DNA of 32,258 nt from Bacteroidota bacterium (GTDB taxonomy: Bacteria; Spirochaetota; Spirochaetia; JABMQR01). The notes under the pieces were generated by a model. It had not been told where the DNA came from. It saw nothing but the letters and a program-made list of their open reading frames with translations, and made no database searches. Location of the stretch: the NCBI GenBank assembly GCA_013202335.1, contig JABMQR010000301.1, positions 1 to 32,258 on the forward strand. Reading direction: 5' to 3'. The translations under genes and the position numbers were made by a program. Below are positions 29,643 through 32,258 of this stretch, piece by piece. How positions within the stretch are numbered: the stretch's first letter is position 1; every line of letters begins with the position of its first letter.

Positions 29643-32258
29643 AGGTGCCAGGGAACATAACCTCAAAAATATCGATTTGGAATTTGATCGTGATCAACTG
29701 ATTGTAGTTTCCGGTATAAGTGGTTCTGGTAAATCCTCACTCGCTTTTGATACTATATTTGCAGAGGGGCAGAGAAGATATGTTGAATCACTCTCGGCAT
29801 ATGCGCGTCAGTTTCTCGGAAGAGTAGAGAAACCGGATGTGGATTATATCGAGGGATTATCACCGGCTATTGCTATTGAACAGAAAACGACTCATAAGAA
29901 TCCAAGATCAACAGTTGGAACAGTCACTGAGATTTATGATTATTACCGACTTCTCTGGGCACGTATTGGTAAACCGCATTGTCCGGTATGCGGTAAAGAA
30001 ATTCACGAACAATCAATTGATCAGATTATTGAACAGATATATGAACTTCCTGAAGGAACCCGACTTATGCTTATGGCCCCGATTGTCCGTGGGAAAAAGG
30101 GAGAACATAAGAAAGTAATCGAGGATGCAAGGCAGGCCGGATTTGCTCGTGTCCGTATAAATGGCGTTGTTCATGAGACTGAGGAAAAAATTGAACTTGA
30201 TAAAAAGAAAAAACACGATATTGAAATTATTGTTGATAGAATTATTCTTAATTTTGAGAATCGAAAACGTTTGGCTGATTCGATGGAAACAGCATTATCA
30301 ATAACAGATGGGCTGGTTTCTTTTCTTGATTTGTCAACTCAAACAGTTATATTGTTTTCTGAAAAAAATTCATGTACAGACTGTGGTATAAATATTCCTG
30401 AACTGCAGCCGCGTTTGTTTTCTTTCAATAATCCATACGGAGCATGTCCTGACTGTCATGGAATAGGTATTAAGACTGAATTTGACCCTAAGCGAATTAT
30501 CCCTGATATGTCAAAAACTTTTAATGAAGGTGCAATTGCAACTTCTAATCCTGAAGCGGCCTGGAATAGAAGCCAATTCGCATCATTATCTGAACATTTT
30601 AATTTTTCATTAGATACCCCTTTTGATGAACTTCCAGGAGAATTAGTTCATAAAATTCTCTATGGAACTGATGAAAAAATTCATATGGTTTATACCAATG
30701 AAAAAAATAATGGGACATATAAATTTGATAAAAAATTCTCAGGAATTATTAATGACTTAAAAAGAAGGTTCTATGAAACAAATTCCCATGGAATCCGGCA
30801 ATGGCTTGAGTCCTTTATGGCCAGCAAACCTTGCGATACCTGCGGTGGTTCACGACTTAGAAAGGAGAGCACTGCGGTACTTGTCAACAATCTGAACATA
30901 GTTGAATCTTCTAAAATGTCTATCAGGAAAGCTATGGATTTCTTTCAAACACTTATTCTTAATGAGACAGATACAAAAATCAGCCGTCAAATACTTAAAG
31001 AGATAGTTTCAAGACTTTCCTTTCTTATAAATGTAGGATTGGATTATCTTACCCTTGAGAGAACCGCAGGGACACTTTCTGGAGGTGAAGCACAAAGAAT
31101 TCGTCTTGCAACACAAATTGGATCTTCACTTACCGGTGTTCTGTATGTGCTTGATGAACCTTCTATTGGTCTGCATCAAAGAGATAATAATAGGTTAATA
31201 CATACCTTAAAAGATTTGCGTGATCTGGGTAATACCCTAATAGTTGTTGAACATGATGAGGCTATGTTAAGAGAGGCCGATTATCTCATTGACCTTGGTC
31301 CTGGAGCAGGGATTCATGGAGGCTATATAACAGCTGCCGGAACACCTGATAAGGTTCAGAAAAATCCGAAAAGTATTACAGGTAAATACCTCTCAGGGGC
31401 ACTGAAAATTAATATCCCAAAAGAGAGACGTAAAGGAAACGGTAATTTTATTAAGATTACCGGTGCAAGAAGAAATAATTTAAAGAATATTTCCTTAGCA
31501 CTGCCATTAGGTACCATGACGGTTATTACCGGTGTTTCAGGTTCAGGAAAATCAACCATGTTGAATGAAATACTATACCCGATTTTAAAAGCAAAGATAC
31601 TTGGTGGTAATCGGGAAATACCAGTTGATTCATTTGATGATATATTCGGATTTGAGCATATTGATAAAGTAATTAATATTGACCAAAGTGCAATTGGAAG
31701 AACCCCCCGATCAAATCCAGCAACTTATGTTGGTACATTTACTCCTATCCGCGAATTGTATGCAAGTATCCCCGAATCAAAAGCAAGAGGATATAAAGCT
31801 GGAAGGTTCTCCTTTAATGTAAAGGGTGGCAGATGTGAACATTGTCATGGTGATGGGACATTGAAAATTGAAATGCATTTTTTACCTGATGTTTATGTTA
31901 CATGTGATGTGTGCGGAGGAAAACGGTTTAATAATGAGACCCTCAATGTGCGGTATAAGGGTAAAAATATTCATGATGTGCTAAATATGAGTGTTGAAGA
32001 TGCTGCTGAATTCTTTTCTGCTGTTCCTTCTGTAAAGAGAAAGCTCGACACACTGGTTTCAGTTGGATTAGAATATATAAAACTTGGGCAATCAGCACTA
32101 ACCTTATCCGGCGGAGAAGCACAAAGGGTAAAGTTAAGTCTTGAGCTTTCAAAAAGAAGCACAGGAAAAACATTATATATTCTTGATGAGCCCACAACAG
32201 GTTTACATTTTGCAGATGTTAAAAAGTTGATGGAGGTACTCCAGAAACTAATTAAAGC
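29623..32258 (+). CDS. uvrA: UvrA, excinuclease ABC subunit A (3' end outside window)
   Basis: The frame is open from an ATG with AGAAGG upstream to the right edge: 878 codons, with about 60-70 residues missing at the C-terminus. UvrA is the ABC ATPase that finds lesions in nucleotide-excision repair and receives hand-over from Mfd. Walker A of the first ATPase is G-I-S-G-S-G-K-S-S (31-39); the zinc motifs are C-T-D-C ... C-P-D-C-H-G-I-G and, later, C-E-H-C-H-G-D-G ... C-D-V-C-G-G; ABC signatures are L-S-G-G-E-A-Q-R-I-R and L-S-G-G-E-A-Q-R-V-K; the second Walker A is G-V-S-G-S-G-K-S-T; D-E-P-S-I-G-L-H-Q and D-E-P-T-T-G-L-H-F follow. It overlaps ispG by 20 nt. Confidence 0.97.
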   Translation, partial: MKKLIIRGAREHNLKNIDLEFDRDQLIVVSGISGSGKSSLAFDTIFAEGQRRYVESLSAYARQFLGRVEKPDVDYIEGLSPAIAIEQKTTHKNPRSTVGTVTEIYDYYRLLWARIGKPHCPVCGKEIHEQSIDQIIEQIYELPEGTRLMLMAPIVRGKKGEHKKVIEDARQAGFARVRINGVVHETEEKIELDKKKKHDIEIIVDRIILNFENRKRLADSMETALSITDGLVSFLDLSTQTVILFSEKNSCTDCGINIPELQPRLFSFNNPYGACPDCHGIGIKTEFDPKRIIPDMSKTFNEGAIATSNPEAAWNRSQFASLSEHFNFSLDTPFDELPGELVHKILYGTDEKIHMVYTNEKNNGTYKFDKKFSGIINDLKRRFYETNSHGIRQWLESFMASKPCDTCGGSRLRKESTAVLVNNLNIVESSKMSIRKAMDFFQTLILNETDTKISRQILKEIVSRLSFLINVGLDYLTLERTAGTLSGGEAQRIRLATQIGSSLTGVLYVLDEPSIGLHQRDNNRLIHTLKDLRDLGNTLIVVEHDEAMLREADYLIDLGPGAGIHGGYITAAGTPDKVQKNPKSITGKYLSGALKINIPKERRKGNGNFIKITGARRNNLKNISLALPLGTMTVITGVSGSGKSTMLNEILYPILKAKILGGNREIPVDSFDDIFGFEHIDKVINIDQSAIGRTPRSNPATYVGTFTPIRELYASIPESKARGYKAGRFSFNVKGGRCEHCHGDGTLKIEMHFLPDVYVTCDVCGGKRFNNETLNVRYKGKNIHDVLNMSVEDAAEFFSAVPSVKRKLDTLVSVGLEYIKLGQSALTLSGGEAQRVKLSLELSKRSTGKTLYILDEPTTGLHFADVKKLMEVLQKLIK

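Overview
The window looks like AT-rich chromosomal DNA from a spirochaete (phylum Spirochaetota). The strongest arguments are the V-type ATPase operon in the order E, DUF2764, A, B, D, I, K, the order known from Treponema pallidum, and an EF-G paralogue that resembles the spirochaete-type ribosome-recycling factor (spdEFG2; Borrelia EF-G2). I make this assignment from remembered family features, not from a search. Genus cannot be set from this sequence.

Positions 1-2730 are accessory DNA. The left edge is the leader-distal end of a type I-C-like CRISPR array (two repeats, one complete spacer). About 110 bases later comes mazEF with its own near-consensus promoter. Three attC-like integron recombination sites follow, all in one orientation, which delimit cassettes: mazEF, then a 150-aa membrane-anchored protein of unknown function, then a peptidase E-like protein. 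The last cassette carries a 221-bp internally deleted insertion element with 25-bp perfect terminal inverted repeats and an 8-bp flanking duplication. The stretch from 2407 to 2730 holds only decayed fragments. No integron integrase and no cas gene lie inside the window.

Positions 2731-20800 are chromosomal housekeeping genes in short operons on both strands: a small conserved-looking protein (-), a THEP1-like NTPase with a queuosine-precursor transporter (+), an inositol-phosphatase family enzyme (-), mfd and trmB (+), two EF-G paralogues (-), tRNA-Val(UAC), then a lipoprotein gene interrupted by a stop codon, yggS, a small membrane protein and an rluD-like gene (+), a metallo-hydrolase and a pentapeptide-repeat protein (-), and rsgA with mutS2 (+). 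A theme is translation and ribosome maintenance (EF-Gs, RsgA, RluD, TrmB, tRNA-Val, MutS2) together with DNA repair (Mfd, UvrA).

Positions 20878-28215 hold the V-ATPase operon. The rotor-ring subunit K has the Thr/Gln/Gln/Glu ligand set of the Na+-transporting Enterococcus hirae ring, so a sodium-coupled enzyme is likely. The catalytic/regulatory and ring genes (A, B and K, present in several copies per complex) are each preceded by a 50-75 nt spacer with a stem-loop, while the other junctions are tight. A second inverted-repeat element of about 162 bp follows the operon, then ispG, which overlaps uvrA; uvrA runs off the right edge.
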